Of a DNA stretch of 64,000 nucleotides, positions 1-9,140 are shown in pieces. Numbering within the stretch: the stretch's first letter is position 1; the number at the start of each line of letters is the position of its first letter. The DNA is from CAIWHR01 sp963726775. GTDB lineage: Bacteria > Pseudomonadota > Gammaproteobacteria > Burkholderiales > Casimicrobiaceae. Both the position numbers and the translations under genes were made by a program. The notes under the pieces were generated by a model. The model was not told the DNA's origin, did no database searches, and was given only the letters and a program-made list of their open reading frames with translations. The stretch lies in contig CAVSDL010000011.1 in NCBI GenBank assembly GCA_963726775.1, positions 164,867-228,866 on the forward strand, given 5' to 3'.

Positions 1-2700
1 CTTGACGCGCACGATGTCCGCGCCGGAGCCTGTGGCGTCGGTCAGGTCCATGGACATCGTTGCGAGCGAGTTCATGCTCGGCACGCCGAAATCCTTCGCG
101 AAGGGCGTCGCCCAATGATCGAACTGCCCGATCATCAGCAGCGTGTCGGGGCGAATCCCCTGACGCAGCACCGCGCGTCCCCGGACGCTGCGCTGCGGCG
201 TCGCGATCTCCACCTGATCGCCATCGGCGATGCCAAGCGACATCGCCGCCTGAGTGTTCATGACTACGCCACGGTGACCCGTGACGTTGTCGGCGACTTC
301 CTTGATCAGCTGCATGCCGACATTCCCGCCCCACGCATACTGCATGCTGCGCGCGGTGAGCAGCCAGAACGGATAGTCCTGCGGCCGGCCGCCGGCCTTT
401 TCGAGCGCGGCAACCCAGGGCGCGCCGAAATCCTTCCATGCGGGCAACGCCTGGTATTCCGGCAGCTGCTTGTCCCACCAGTGCATGTCGTGCTCGTGCA
501 GGCGGCGTCCGAGCTCGGCGCCGACGCGTTGCAGCCGCTCCTGGTACGGAAGCTCGAAACGGAGGCCCTGCGCGGCGAGCCGCGGGAACAGGTACCAGGA
601 GGTGCGCGGAAACGGCTTGGTCGCGAGACCGTTCGCCTTCCACCAGTCGAGATCGTGAATCTCGGTGCCGTCGGTCAACTCGGCGCTCGCCGCGCGGCAC
701 ACGGCATCCCAGATCGCTCCGCGCGGGTGCACTCGCTCGGTGTCGAGCGAAAAGTCTCCGTGCGCGCTCTTGAGCGGCACACCCGCGGCGCCGCGATTGA
801 TCGCCGCGTTGTATTTGGACAGGAGCCCGGTGCGCTGCGCAAGCTCGGTGGCGATGTCGGTGAAATCGCGAGCCTCGCCACGCGTCGCAACCACGGGCTG
901 GCGCAGCGCGAAGCCCTCGTGATCCCAGAACTGCTCGACGAACTTCGAGCCGCCGATGCGGATCAGCTGCAGGCTCTCGAGGTCGGTCGCGTCCGGCAGC
1001 AGCACGTCGGCAAAGTGATTGGTCTCGTCCCGGGTATAGGCGAACGCGACGACGAAGGGGAAGCGCGCCATCTTTTCCCCGAGCGCGGCCGTATCCCAGA
1101 AGGAAATGGCGGGATTGGTCCGGTAGACGAACCACACGTCCGGAGGCGTCACACGCGGCAGCCCCTTGGGCGTGTCGTCGAGGAACATCCACGAAAAATG
1201 CGTCGGACCGAGCGCCTGGCTCCAGGCGCCATTGCCCGCCAGCGGCACCATCGTCCGGTACGCGTTGCGGATGTTCGGATGGGGCGACCAGTTCGCCGTG
1301 TCGGTTGGATTGAACGTGTAGGCCATGAAGCCGTCGTCGCCGGGCAACACGCTTTCCAGGCGGTCCGAGTGCCGCCAATTGAGGCGCACCGTCGTGCCCA
1401 GCGTGCCGCCCGGCACTTCGAGACCACCGACGAGCGCGGCGAGCACGGTGCGGGCCCACACGCATTCGTAGCCGCCCCAGCCGTTATTGACCGTCTTGCC
1501 CAGGCTCACGGAGACCGGGCGATAGGGAAGGCGCAGGCCCTCGATGTCGATCGTCTCGCCCACGCGAGCGTGGTCGACGAACTCGTGCGCGATCTTGCGA
1601 ATCGTCGCCGCGGGGACTTCGCAGATGCGCTCGGCCCATTCGGGCGAATAGGGGGCGACGTGCGCGGCGAGCAGGGAGAACGCGGTCGTGCCGGTCAACG
1701 TGCCGTCCGCGAGCACGTCGTCATCCGGGCCGAGCTCGACGGCGTCGACGTCAAAGCGTCCTTCGAGCGCCTCGGCGATGCCGGGGGTGTCGAACGGTGC
1801 CGCAGCGCGGGACTGCGCGTCGCAGACCAGAGGCTTTTTCGTCGCGCGTTCGCGCAGGTAGTAACCGAACGCGCCGACCAGGTATGGGGACGCCGTGTAA
1901 CGCGCCAGAAAGGCGACGTCGAGGCGGTCACGCGGAATTTCGTGGAGCAGTACATGGATCAACGCGAACAGGAACGCCGCATCGGTCTTCGGCTTGATCG
2001 GCACCCATTGGGCCGAGCACGCGCCCGTCACCGACAAGTGAGGCTCGACCTGTACGCGCTTCATGCCGCGCGCGCGCGCCTCGGCATGGCGCCAGACGCC
2101 GACCACGCCGCCCGACGCCTCGACATTCGCACCGCAGGAGATCAGATACTCGGTGAGCGGCGTGTCGGGCGAGACCGTGAAGGCGCGATGCCAGAACTCC
2201 CCGTAAAGATGCTCGGAGTGATAGCACTTCACGCCCTGGCCGGAGCCCATGCCCATGTCGATGGGACCCCACGCCGCCAGAAACGCTGGCAGCGTGCCCA
2301 TGTACGATTGCGGTGTGCCACCGCCGCCGAAGCTCGCGGCGACGCGCGGATAGCCCGAGGCGTCGAGCAGTCCTTCGGCGCGTACCTCGTTCAGGCGATT
2401 CGCGACCAGTGCGAAAGCCTCGTCCCACGTGACCGGGACGAAGCCGGGATCCTCGTCGCGCCCCTTCCTCGGATTGCTGCGCTTCATCGGCGTCAGCACG
2501 CGGTTGGGGTTGTACGTTTTCTGCACCAGCCCGAAGGCCTTCACACAGACCTTGCCGCCCCCCGGATGCACGCACGCCGCGCGGAAATTCGGCTCGACTT
2601 CGGTGGCGACGCCATCCACCACCTTGACTGTCAGCAGATCGGGCCCGGCGACGCACTGGTAACAGTAGGTCGCGACGCGGTGCATGTTCCCCGGCGCCAT
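1..2700 (-). CDS. Molybdopterin oxidoreductase, catalytic subunit (C-terminus beyond window)
   Basis: Open for 900 codons from ATG at 2700 to the left edge, so the C-terminus lies outside. The family (CISM/DMSO reductase superfamily) catalyses redox or hydroxylation reactions at a bis-MGD molybdenum or tungsten centre. The N-terminus has a CxxC pair (C13, C16), then C43 and C52 before a VKAFG stretch, which is the [4Fe-4S] region. Conserved cofactor-binding stretches follow, and the molydopterin-binding C-terminal domain begins near residue 770. No twin-arginine signal is visible, so a cytoplasmic enzyme is likely. The usual third cluster cysteine (CxxCxxxC, residue 20) is proline. The gene starts 2 bases after the thioesterase stop, so the two are cotranscribed. 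A phenylacetyl-CoA or other acyl-CoA substrate is possible but only inferred. Confidence 0.88.
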   Translation of the reverse strand, partial: MAPGNMHRVATYCYQCVAGPDLLTVKVVDGVATEVEPNFRAACVHPGGGKVCVKAFGLVQKTYNPNRVLTPMKRSNPRKGRDEDPGFVPVTWDEAFALVANRLNEVRAEGLLDASGYPRVAASFGGGGTPQSYMGTLPAFLAAWGPIDMGMGSGQGVKCYHSEHLYGEFWHRAFTVSPDTPLTEYLISCGANVEASGGVVGVWRHAEARARGMKRVQVEPHLSVTGACSAQWVPIKPKTDAAFLFALIHVLLHEIPRDRLDVAFLARYTASPYLVGAFGYYLRERATKKPLVCDAQSRAAAPFDTPGIAEALEGRFDVDAVELGPDDDVLADGTLTGTTAFSLLAAHVAPYSPEWAERICEVPAATIRKIAHEFVDHARVGETIDIEGLRLPYRPVSVSLGKTVNNGWGGYECVWARTVLAALVGGLEVPGGTLGTTVRLNWRHSDRLESVLPGDDGFMAYTFNPTDTANWSPHPNIRNAYRTMVPLAGNGAWSQALGPTHFSWMFLDDTPKGLPRVTPPDVWFVYRTNPAISFWDTAALGEKMARFPFVVAFAYTRDETNHFADVLLPDATDLESLQLIRIGGSKFVEQFWDHEGFALRQPVVATRGEARDFTDIATELAQRTGLLSKYNAAINRGAAGVPLKSAHGDFSLDTERVHPRGAIWDAVCRAASAELTDGTEIHDLDWWKANGLATKPFPRTSWYLFPRLAAQGLRFELPYQERLQRVGAELGRRLHEHDMHWWDKQLPEYQALPAWKDFGAPWVAALEKAGGRPQDYPFWLLTARSMQYAWGGNVGMQLIKEVADNVTGHRGVVMNTQAAMSLGIADGDQVEIATPQRSVRGRAVLRQGIRPDTLLMIGQFDHWATPFAKDFGVPSMNSLATMSMDLTDATGSGADIVRVK

Positions 2701-2702
2701 GG

Positions 2703-3110
2703 TCAGACCAAACCGGCCTTTTGCGCCTTGGCAGCGAGTCGTGCCTCGGTCGTCTTGATGTCGACGACGAAGCGCTGGTGCCTGCCGCGGCAAATCACGT
2801 CCACGCTGTCGCGGCCACTGACTTCCAGGGTCACGGCGCGCCCCTTGACGTCGGCGACGGTCACCGTCAACTCGACCACCATGCCCATCAGCGTTGCGGC
2901 CAGATGGTCGATTTCGACACGCGTGCCGACCGAGTCCTCGCCCGGATCGAGGTGTCGAAGAAGCAGTTCGCGCGAGGCCATCTCGATGTCGCGCACGAGC
3001 ATGGGCGTCGCGTAAACGCGCGCCTTGTCGCCCATGAAATCGATCGTGCGGTCGCGGTCGATCGTCAGCTTGGAAGTTGCGGTCACGCCTGAAGCGAGGC
3101 TGGCCTTCAT
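2703..3110 (-). CDS. Hot-dog fold thioesterase, fluoroacetyl-CoA thioesterase (FlK)-like
   Basis: A 135-residue single-domain protein. The stretches YATPML (about residue 33), SVGTRVEIDHLAAT (about 60-73) and RHQRFVVD near the C-terminus match the FlK-type hot-dog thioesterases, which hydrolyse acyl-CoA thioesters. The start at 3110 is supported by an AGGAGG Shine-Dalgarno 6 bases upstream. The stop lies 2 bases before the molybdopterin oxidoreductase start, so it is the first gene of a two-gene operon. This suggests a role in releasing or clearing a CoA thioester linked to that enzyme. The substrate cannot be read from the sequence. Confidence 0.75.
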   Translation of the reverse strand: MKASLASGVTATSKLTIDRDRTIDFMGDKARVYATPMLVRDIEMASRELLLRHLDPGEDSVGTRVEIDHLAATLMGMVVELTVTVADVKGRAVTLEVSGRDSVDVICRGRHQRFVVDIKTTEARLAAKAQKAGLV

Positions 3111-3258
3111 CCGATCCTCCTGTGCCGTGCAGACGCCGCACCCGGCCCGCGCGGTCGCTGTTCCCGTCCTCGCGCACGCATCGGCGGCTTGCGCGGACAG
3201 AAACGGTTGAGAGTCCGCCGATTAACCGCTAATCTGGCATCGGAATGCGTTTATTGAC

Positions 3259-3272
3259 TTGATCTGCGTCAT
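3259..3272. promoter_or_regulatory. Candidate FNR/FixK/Dnr-type binding site
   Basis: TTGATCTGCGTCAT matches the TTGAT-N4-(A/G)TCAA class of Crp/Fnr sites except for the last base. It lies in the divergent gap between the thioesterase/molybdoenzyme operon and the GNAT gene, about 150 bases before the first and just before the second. Oxygen or nitric-oxide control of the molybdoenzyme operon would fit, but no convincing -10 element was found at the expected spacing on either side. Confidence 0.4.
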
Positions 3273-3287
3273 CATTTGGGGGCGGCC

Positions 3288-3809
3288 GTGGGTGCGACGC
3301 GAACGGCAAGGGAAGCGGCGGGCGGTCCCCGCAAGGGTCGCGCGCCGTCTGCAGCGAGTCCCGCCGCCGGCGTGACCATCCGCCCGGCGCGGCGAGCCGA
3401 CCTCGATCCTGTCGTTGCGATCGACGCCGTGGTGACCGGTCTGGAGAAGCGGAATTACTGGCGATCGGTCTACCAGCGCTATGCCGCGACGGCCGAGGCA
3501 GGCAGGCAGTTCCTGGTGGCCGACGCTGGCGGACGCGTCGTCGGCTTCGTGATCGGCGAAGTGCGCGACTGGGAATTCGGCTCGCCGCCGTGCGGCTGGG
3601 TGTTTGCGATCGACGTGCAACCGGATGCCCGGCTTGCCGGCGTCGGAACGCGGCTGCTCGAATCGATCTGCGCGGCGTTCCGGCGCGCGGGCGTGCGCAA
3701 GGTGCGCACGATGCTCTCGCGCGAGAATACGCTGATCCTGTCGTTCTTTCGCAGCCAGGGCATGATGGCCGGGCCGTTCATCCCGCTGGAGATGGACCTT
3801 GACCGTTGA
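3288..3809 (+). CDS. GNAT-family N-acetyltransferase
   Basis: The acetyltransferase domain starts at about VTIRPARRADLD and contains the acetyl-CoA motif A region (AIDVQPDARLAGVGTRLLE), with Q/R-x-x-G-x-G/A spacing, and a C-terminal RENTLILSFFRSQGM segment. It transfers an acetyl group to an amine, but the substrate is unknown. The start is uncertain. GTG at 3288 has a G-rich stretch upstream, TTG at 3276 is further out, and GTG at 3372 directly precedes the domain. An FNR-like box at 3259-3272 lies immediately upstream. If that box activates this gene, the latest start would fit best. Confidence 0.75.
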   Translation: MGATRTAREAAGGPRKGRAPSAASPAAGVTIRPARRADLDPVVAIDAVVTGLEKRNYWRSVYQRYAATAEAGRQFLVADAGGRVVGFVIGEVRDWEFGSPPCGWVFAIDVQPDARLAGVGTRLLESICAAFRRAGVRKVRTMLSRENTLILSFFRSQGMMAGPFIPLEMDLDR

Positions 3810-3887
3810 CGGCTGCGCGCCGCGCCGCCTCGGCTCCCTGCGTGTAGCGCTGTTGGCGTCGCTGCGCGTCGATCCGCGCCGCCCCCG

Positions 3888-4343
3888 ATGAAACTTCAGA
3901 AGAACACGTCACTCGCGCTCTACAGCGTGCTCGAATTCGCGATGCAGCCGACGCGTCACATCTCGGCCGCCGAGATCGCGCAGAAGTACGGCGTCTCGTC
4001 GCACCACCTCGCCAAGGTCTTGAGCGAGCTGGCGCGGGTCGGTGTCGTCGAGTCCGTGCGTGGCGTGGGGGGTGGCTACAGGTTCACGGGCAACGCGCGG
4101 CGGCTTACGCTGATGGACGTCATCCAGCTGTTCGAGGACTTCGGCCCGACGGAGACCGCCCGGCGCGAACCCGGCGAGCTGACTCCCGTTGGCGGCGCCC
4201 TCGGCGCGGTATTGTCCGAAATCGACGAAATCGCCAAGGCGACGTTCAGCTCGATCACGCTGGCGACGATGCTGCGCCTCATCGGTCGCCAGCAACGCGG
4301 CGACCACGGGACCGCGAAGAGATCGGGCCGCCCGAAGGCCTGA
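3888..4343 (+). CDS. Rrf2-family transcriptional regulator without cysteine ligands
   Basis: This 151-residue protein begins MKLQKNTSLALYSVLEFAM and has the winged-helix signature of the Rrf2 family (ISAAEIAQKYGVSSHHLAKVLSELARVGVVESVRGVGGGYRF in outline), followed by a dimerisation helix. Family members such as IscR, NsrR and RsrR bind an Fe-S cluster through three cysteines in the C-terminal half. This protein has no cysteine at all, so it cannot sense through that cluster. It lies 78 bases after the GNAT gene on the same strand, so cotranscription is possible. The C-terminus is basic and low in complexity. Confidence 0.85.
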   Translation: MKLQKNTSLALYSVLEFAMQPTRHISAAEIAQKYGVSSHHLAKVLSELARVGVVESVRGVGGGYRFTGNARRLTLMDVIQLFEDFGPTETARREPGELTPVGGALGAVLSEIDEIAKATFSSITLATMLRLIGRQQRGDHGTAKRSGRPKA

Positions 4344-5152
4344 CCTTCAGCCCTGATCGAAGCCGCTTGCGCTGATCGGACGTTTGGCGATGCCGGGCGT
4401 GCTCTTCGCTCTCGATGAACGCGATTTCATGTCGGTCCACACGACCGTGGGGACGCATGCCGGTGCCGCGTGAATGTGCGGAACGCAAGCCGCTGCCGTA
4501 GATCACAACGTGTGGCAATGGCCCGGAGTGCGGCGACCCCGCGGGTTGCACCGCCGCATTGATGGTCGTGTGAAAGCACGGGTCGCGCAGGCGGCTGCCT
4601 GCGCGAATTTGAGAGGTACCCTTCGGCGGAGGTGGCGGCGGGCAAGCGCTGGCTCACGAAGCCGACCGCCGCCGCCGAGGGCAAGCGTTGTAACGCAAGG
4701 AGCGTGCCTGGCGCGATCTGCCGCAGTCGCGGCGTCGACATAAGCAGGTCGCGGGGAGGCGAAAAAACGGTTCGCTACCGCGTGCTGCCGCGGCACGTCA
4801 CGTCGCAAGCACGTAACGCCAACGGCGGCGCGGGATCTGCCCCATTTGCGAGCCAAGGCGCGCGTAATTGCCGCAGATGCGCACCGGCTTCGGAGCGCCG
4901 ATCACCGGGATGGGACCGCCGCAAGCGCTGTCGTCCGGCACCGTCCCGTGCTCAAACGAATCGCGGCCGCGTTGGCTGCTGCAAGGCGGCAACCGCGACC
5001 ACCGTCCCCCGGTGGATTGGCAATTTGTAAGCGACAACGCTGTAGCAGGCACCGCCGCCCCCGTTGTGCGGAAGCCATGCGGCATCGCGGAACGCCGGCA
5101 GTTTTCCGCGCGCGGACCCAGCGGGCACGGTGAAGCTGGCGCTTGCCGAGAC
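4344..5152. other. 809-bp intergenic region, no supported gene
   Basis: It lies between the Rrf2 regulator and the convergent sulfotransferase-like gene. Short open frames occur on both strands, but they are arginine-rich, lack recognisable motifs and have no good ribosome sites. I see no tRNA, terminator with a U-run, or repeat copy here. Confidence 0.5.
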
Positions 5153-7069
5153 TCACTTCTTGCGCGCCAGACGCCTCGCCATGCGGCCGAGCCAATGCGC
5201 GTCGAGCCGCGCGAGCTCGGCCGACGTCACTGCCAGCCTTTCGGTCAGTCCCTTGGCCTCGGCGGTCAATTCGGTCAGCCGGCGTTCGATCATCGCGATG
5301 CGTTCCCGCGCCTCGCGCTCGAGCTGGGCAAGGCGGGTGCGATCCTCGGACAGTTCACGTTCGGCGGCAACGCGCCGCTCCAGCTCGGCGGCAAGCGAGG
5401 CCGCTTTTTGCTGCGTCTCCCTTGCGGTCTCGGCGAGCGGGCCGTGCTTGCGCTCGAGCGCCGCGAGGTCGTGGCGCAACGTTTCTGTTTCGATCGACTG
5501 CATCGCCAGCTTTGCGCCGGCATCGTCGCATTCCGCGCGCAATTTCTTTCGCTCGGCGTCGATCTCGGCGATCTCGTCGCGTGCCACGTCGAGTTCCCGT
5601 CGCTGCACCGCCACCTGCGCGTCGTTCGAAGCATAAGTCTGCCGCGTCGTGGCGAGCTGGCTCAAAAGATTCTGTATCTGCCCGTTGGCCGATTCGATCT
5701 GCCGTTCCTGGGCTTGCGCGGAGGCTCGCGCCTGGTCGATCTGCCCGGTCAGCTGCGCAATGGCGCTACGTTCGTCGCCGAGCTCGCGTTGCATTCGCCC
5801 CGTCTGCTCGCGATGGTCGCGCTCCGCGTCCCGGAGCGTGCCGATCTCGGAAATCGCGGCGCGTCGGGCTTCGTCGATTTTCGCGAGTTCCCGGCGCGCC
5901 GCCGCGAGCTCGTCGGTACGCGCACGCAGTGCCCCTTCGTCGCCTTCGCTCGCCGCACGCGCCTCGCGCAGGGCCGTCTCGATGTCATCGCGCGCCGCTT
6001 CCGCCGCGCTCAGCGCCTTCCTGGCTTCCGCGAGTTCCTTGCGTGCCGACGCGATCTCGTCGGCACGGGCGCGCAGCGCTGCCTTGTCGCTGTCGCGCGC
6101 CGCGTGCGCGGTGCGTGCGGTGTCGACGTGAGTCGCGAGTTCGTCGATACGCCGTCTGGCGGCGTCGACTTCAAGCGCCAGCTGTTGCCCGACCGCCTGG
6201 GTCGCGGCCAGTTCCTCGGCGACCCAGGGCGGGACCGCGGCGGCCAGCGCCGGCTGGGCCAACGTCGCCAGCGCTTCGACAGCGTTTCGCGGATCCCTGC
6301 CGGCTGGCAGATGTGCGAGTTTGGTGTAGCCGGTGTCGAGGGCCGTGTCGAGGCCCGACGCCATCGCCTCGCGCAGCGGTTTCCTGGAACCGCCGTGTTC
6401 GTGCTTTCTCAATTCGGGCCGTACTTGTTCGATTGCAGCCTTGCGTTGCGCGGCCGTCGATTTCATCGGGAATGCCGCGTCGTCGCATACACGGGTGAGC
6501 GCATCCGTCGTATTGGCGAGCAACGCGTCGTAGGACAGCGCCGCGCGCGGCAGGCCGCGCGAATTGCGTTCGGCTTCGGTGATGTGGGCGAGCCACAGGG
6601 CCAGAGATTTTTCCGGGGAGAACTGGTTCCTGCGCGAAAGCGAAGCGGCAACCTCCATCGGCCGGCGCAGCATCAGCGCGCAGGACACGGCGTAGCCCGC
6701 CTCGGTCAGCAGGTCGCGCCAGAAGGGCAGGAGTCGGCATAACCGCGGGTCCTTGAGGACCGCGAGTTTCGCACCGCCAAGTTCGCCGGCGATGGCATCG
6801 GTCGCTTCCGGACGCAGCGCCTGCACGGCGGGCAGCGTCGGCCAGCCGGTGGGAAGGGGCGCCATGCTGTCCCACCGGGCGCCCAATTCAAGCAACAGCC
6901 GGTCGTTGAGGCGTACCAGTGGCGCGCACTCCCAGTTGCCGTACGGCGCGTCCGGCGTGGGGGGGATCAGGTGTGTGCCCGGGTGGGCCCCGGCCTTGGC
7001 CAGCGCACCCGCCAGCGCCGATCCACCGCCTCGGGGAACGCTGAGAACGAGAATCAGGTAGCGCTGCAT
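5153..7069 (-). CDS. Sulfotransferase-like domain fused to a long coiled coil
   Basis: A 638-residue protein. Residues 1 to about 230 resemble the sulfotransferase family found in surface-polysaccharide clusters: an N-terminal strand and P-loop-like turn (VLSVPRGGGSALAG), the stretch AVLKDPRLCRLLPFW (PAPS-binding region), and MLRRPMEVAASLSRRN. Residues about 285-610 are a continuous heptad-rich, Glu/Arg/Ala-rich coiled coil. A short basic tail ends LGRMARRLARKK. No signal peptide is visible. Such fusions are known next to glycan synthesis genes, but no glycosyltransferase is nearby here. Sulfation of a glycan is an inference. The coiled coil suggests oligomerisation or scaffolding. Confidence 0.7.
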   Translation of the reverse strand: MQRYLILVLSVPRGGGSALAGALAKAGAHPGTHLIPPTPDAPYGNWECAPLVRLNDRLLLELGARWDSMAPLPTGWPTLPAVQALRPEATDAIAGELGGAKLAVLKDPRLCRLLPFWRDLLTEAGYAVSCALMLRRPMEVAASLSRRNQFSPEKSLALWLAHITEAERNSRGLPRAALSYDALLANTTDALTRVCDDAAFPMKSTAAQRKAAIEQVRPELRKHEHGGSRKPLREAMASGLDTALDTGYTKLAHLPAGRDPRNAVEALATLAQPALAAAVPPWVAEELAATQAVGQQLALEVDAARRRIDELATHVDTARTAHAARDSDKAALRARADEIASARKELAEARKALSAAEAARDDIETALREARAASEGDEGALRARTDELAAARRELAKIDEARRAAISEIGTLRDAERDHREQTGRMQRELGDERSAIAQLTGQIDQARASAQAQERQIESANGQIQNLLSQLATTRQTYASNDAQVAVQRRELDVARDEIAEIDAERKKLRAECDDAGAKLAMQSIETETLRHDLAALERKHGPLAETARETQQKAASLAAELERRVAAERELSEDRTRLAQLEREARERIAMIERRLTELTAEAKGLTERLAVTSAELARLDAHWLGRMARRLARKK

Positions 7070-7211
7070 CCTGCAATGTTACCGGATCGCCTCGCGCACC
7101 GGTAAGCGGTAACGCCCGCGCGATGGGAGGAAGTGGCGCCATATCGAGCGTGCCGATCCAGGGCGTCCACAGCGGGCGCCGGCGATGAGGCTCCGGGGCG
7201 CGCGCCGGCGG

Positions 7212-7604
7212 CTAGCCGGATCCGGGCTCGCCCTGCCAGAGCATTTCATAACCGAGTTCGGACGTTTCGGTGCACAGCGCGGCCAGCGCGGAGAACTTGG
7301 CCCTGAAAATCTCGTCGGCGTGCGATCTTTCGTGTTCCGCAAACGAGCGCCAATAGGTGGCGATGACGACATGGTCGGCAGCGGTGCGCGATTCGGAGAG
7401 GGACCCCTCATCGGACACGAAGCCCGAGAACCTGAAGACCTGCCCCGCGAGGAAGCCCCCCTTGTCGTTGCCGTAGGTCGCCTTGACGACATTGCACATT
7501 TCGCCGATGGCAAGCTCGACATCGTCCATGTGCACGCCGGGCTTCAGTTTCACGGTGTTGAACAGCATCTTGGCTCCGAACGGGATGGTCACGTCGTCGA
7601 ACAT
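7212..7604 (-). CDS. Small protein resembling antibiotic-biosynthesis-monooxygenase (ABM) fold
   Basis: A 130-residue soluble protein, MFDDVTIPFGAKMLFNTVKLKPGVHMDD at its N-terminus, with an alternating strand/helix pattern and the stretch HVVIATYWRSFAEHERSH typical of dimeric alpha-beta ABM-like domains. No catalytic residue can be named and I do not recognise a specific family. An SD-like GGAGAC lies just before the ATG. It lies between the sulfotransferase-like gene and the phosphotransferase on the same strand, with gaps above 140 bases on both sides, so it may be transcribed alone. Confidence 0.6.
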   Translation of the reverse strand: MFDDVTIPFGAKMLFNTVKLKPGVHMDDVELAIGEMCNVVKATYGNDKGGFLAGQVFRFSGFVSDEGSLSESRTAADHVVIATYWRSFAEHERSHADEIFRAKFSALAALCTETSELGYEMLWQGEPGSG

Positions 7605-7762
7605 GGAGGTCTCCTCGGAGTCCGGGTGCGAATGCGAGCATACGCCTTCGGGTGGCGACGATGCGGTGCGCCGGCACCACGCTTCCGCCGGTGCGACCGC
7701 CCTCCAGCCTCGGCTCGATTGCGGGGATACTTACGTCGGTGCCCGTTTGCCTCGCCTCGAGG

Positions 7763-8666
7763 TCATGACGCGACGACCAAACTCCCGTGCCTTTCGGCAA
7801 ACCGCGCCAGCGCCGCCTCGGTGCGCGCCAGGTAATCGGCGGCGTGCGCACGATAGTCCGCGCCGGGCGCGGCGAGGTGAATCGCGGAGACCATCGCCCA
7901 GGCCGTCTCGCGCAACAAACTGGCCACTTTCATCGCGTCGAACGAGCGCTGCGACCTCGTCGCTCACGGGTTTTCGGAAATAGAGTTCGAGCAGCAGCCG
8001 GTCATCGTTGGGAGAAAAGCTGCCATTGGCGGCGAGGTTTGCGAGGTCGAACATCGCGGTGCCGAAGCCGCCGTATTCCCAGTCGATCAGCCAGAGGCGC
8101 TTGCCGTCGTCGAGGAAATTGCCGGGGAGCAGATCGTGGTGGCCGAAGACGATGGGCAGCGGCATCTGCTGTGCCTCGAGCGCGTCGGCAAGCGCGACAT
8201 AACGCGACAGCTCGCCGTCGCTCTCGCCGCGGGCGGTTCGCAGCGTCCGCGCGTAGTCGCGGATGATGTGAAAGACCCAGAACGTGTTCGCCGGACCCGC
8301 GAGGTGGCGCGCCAGCTCGCGATGACATGTCGCCAGTAGCGGAACAATGCGCTCGATATTCGCCCGCAGGTCAGCTTCGGTGAGGGTCCTGCCGTCGATA
8401 TGCCGGATGACCATGACACCCGGCTCCGCATGGACCAGTTCGGGCGACAGGCCGGCCGCATGCGCAGCGACGCTGGCCGCCCGCTCGCGTTCGCGGAAGA
8501 CGTGGTGGACCGGAATATCGTCGCCGCAACGCGCGACAAAGCGTTCGCTCCCGTCATCGACGACGAACGCCGTGTTGGAGAGCCCTCCGTGCAGCGGTTC
8601 GAGCTTCACCTTGCCGCGCCAGCACGGCAGCGCGGCGATTCGTGCTTCGAGATCGACGGTCATCAT
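7763..8666 (-). CDS. Choline/aminoglycoside phosphotransferase family protein (frameshifted)
   Basis: A kinase-like phosphotransferase (APH fold) that would phosphorylate a small hydroxylated substrate such as choline or ethanolamine. It shows an N-terminal nucleotide-binding region, the Brenner motif FGHHDLLPGNF and the metal-binding LIDWEYGG. The frame breaks near 7945. After PVSDEVAA the first frame becomes arginine-rich, while the neighbouring frame continues with FDAMKVASLLRETAWAM, the expected C-terminal helices, and stops at 7763. Removing one base gives about 300 residues, the normal family length. The uninterrupted but wrong frame would run to 7731. Two adjacent ATG codons (8666, 8663) are possible starts. 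Confidence 0.8.
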
Positions 8667-8693
8667 CCGGCGCGAAAGCGACCGTTATTGTAC

Positions 8694-8770
<77 letters not shown>

Positions 8771-9140
8771 GCAGAGTGCAGAAGAGTTCGCGACGCGCCA
8801 AGACCGCCACGAGATCCCACCAGGAATCCATCAGGTCGGAACGTGCAACGCCGCGCCCGCCTTCGCGGCGCGCGGCAACGGCAAAATTATAGCTGACCGG
8901 CACTTGCGGGACGTGGCCATTGCACGTGGCGATCACCGTGCGCCGCAAGAGCGCGTCACGCACGGTTTCGCCGCTACTCAGGGCAAGCGCAACGCGCTAA
9001 AATGCTTGAAGACCCAAAACGTCGCCCCAGCGATCGCGTGCACGCGAGCAGCCGGCAGCGTACGCCGAATCGGGAGGGTGCGGTGTTGATGGCCACCGCC
9101 CTTCCCACTGCCGAACCTCCAGCTACGTAGTCCCCCGCCG
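8771..9140. promoter_or_regulatory. 370-bp divergent intergenic region with a tRNA promoter candidate
   Basis: On the minus strand a TATAAT hexamer (8891-8886) lies about 116 bases before the tRNA gene, without a good -35. On the plus strand a TAAAAT hexamer near 9000 precedes pat. No credible protein gene is present. Confidence 0.35.

Noticed and set aside
115..3015. Long plus-strand open frame opposite the molybdoenzyme
   Set aside because: It is an antisense shadow caused by high GC; its translation is Arg/His-rich without motifs, while the minus strand encodes a clear enzyme.
4427..5030. Small open frames in the 4.3-5.2 kb gap
   Set aside because: No ribosome sites, motifs or normal composition on either strand.
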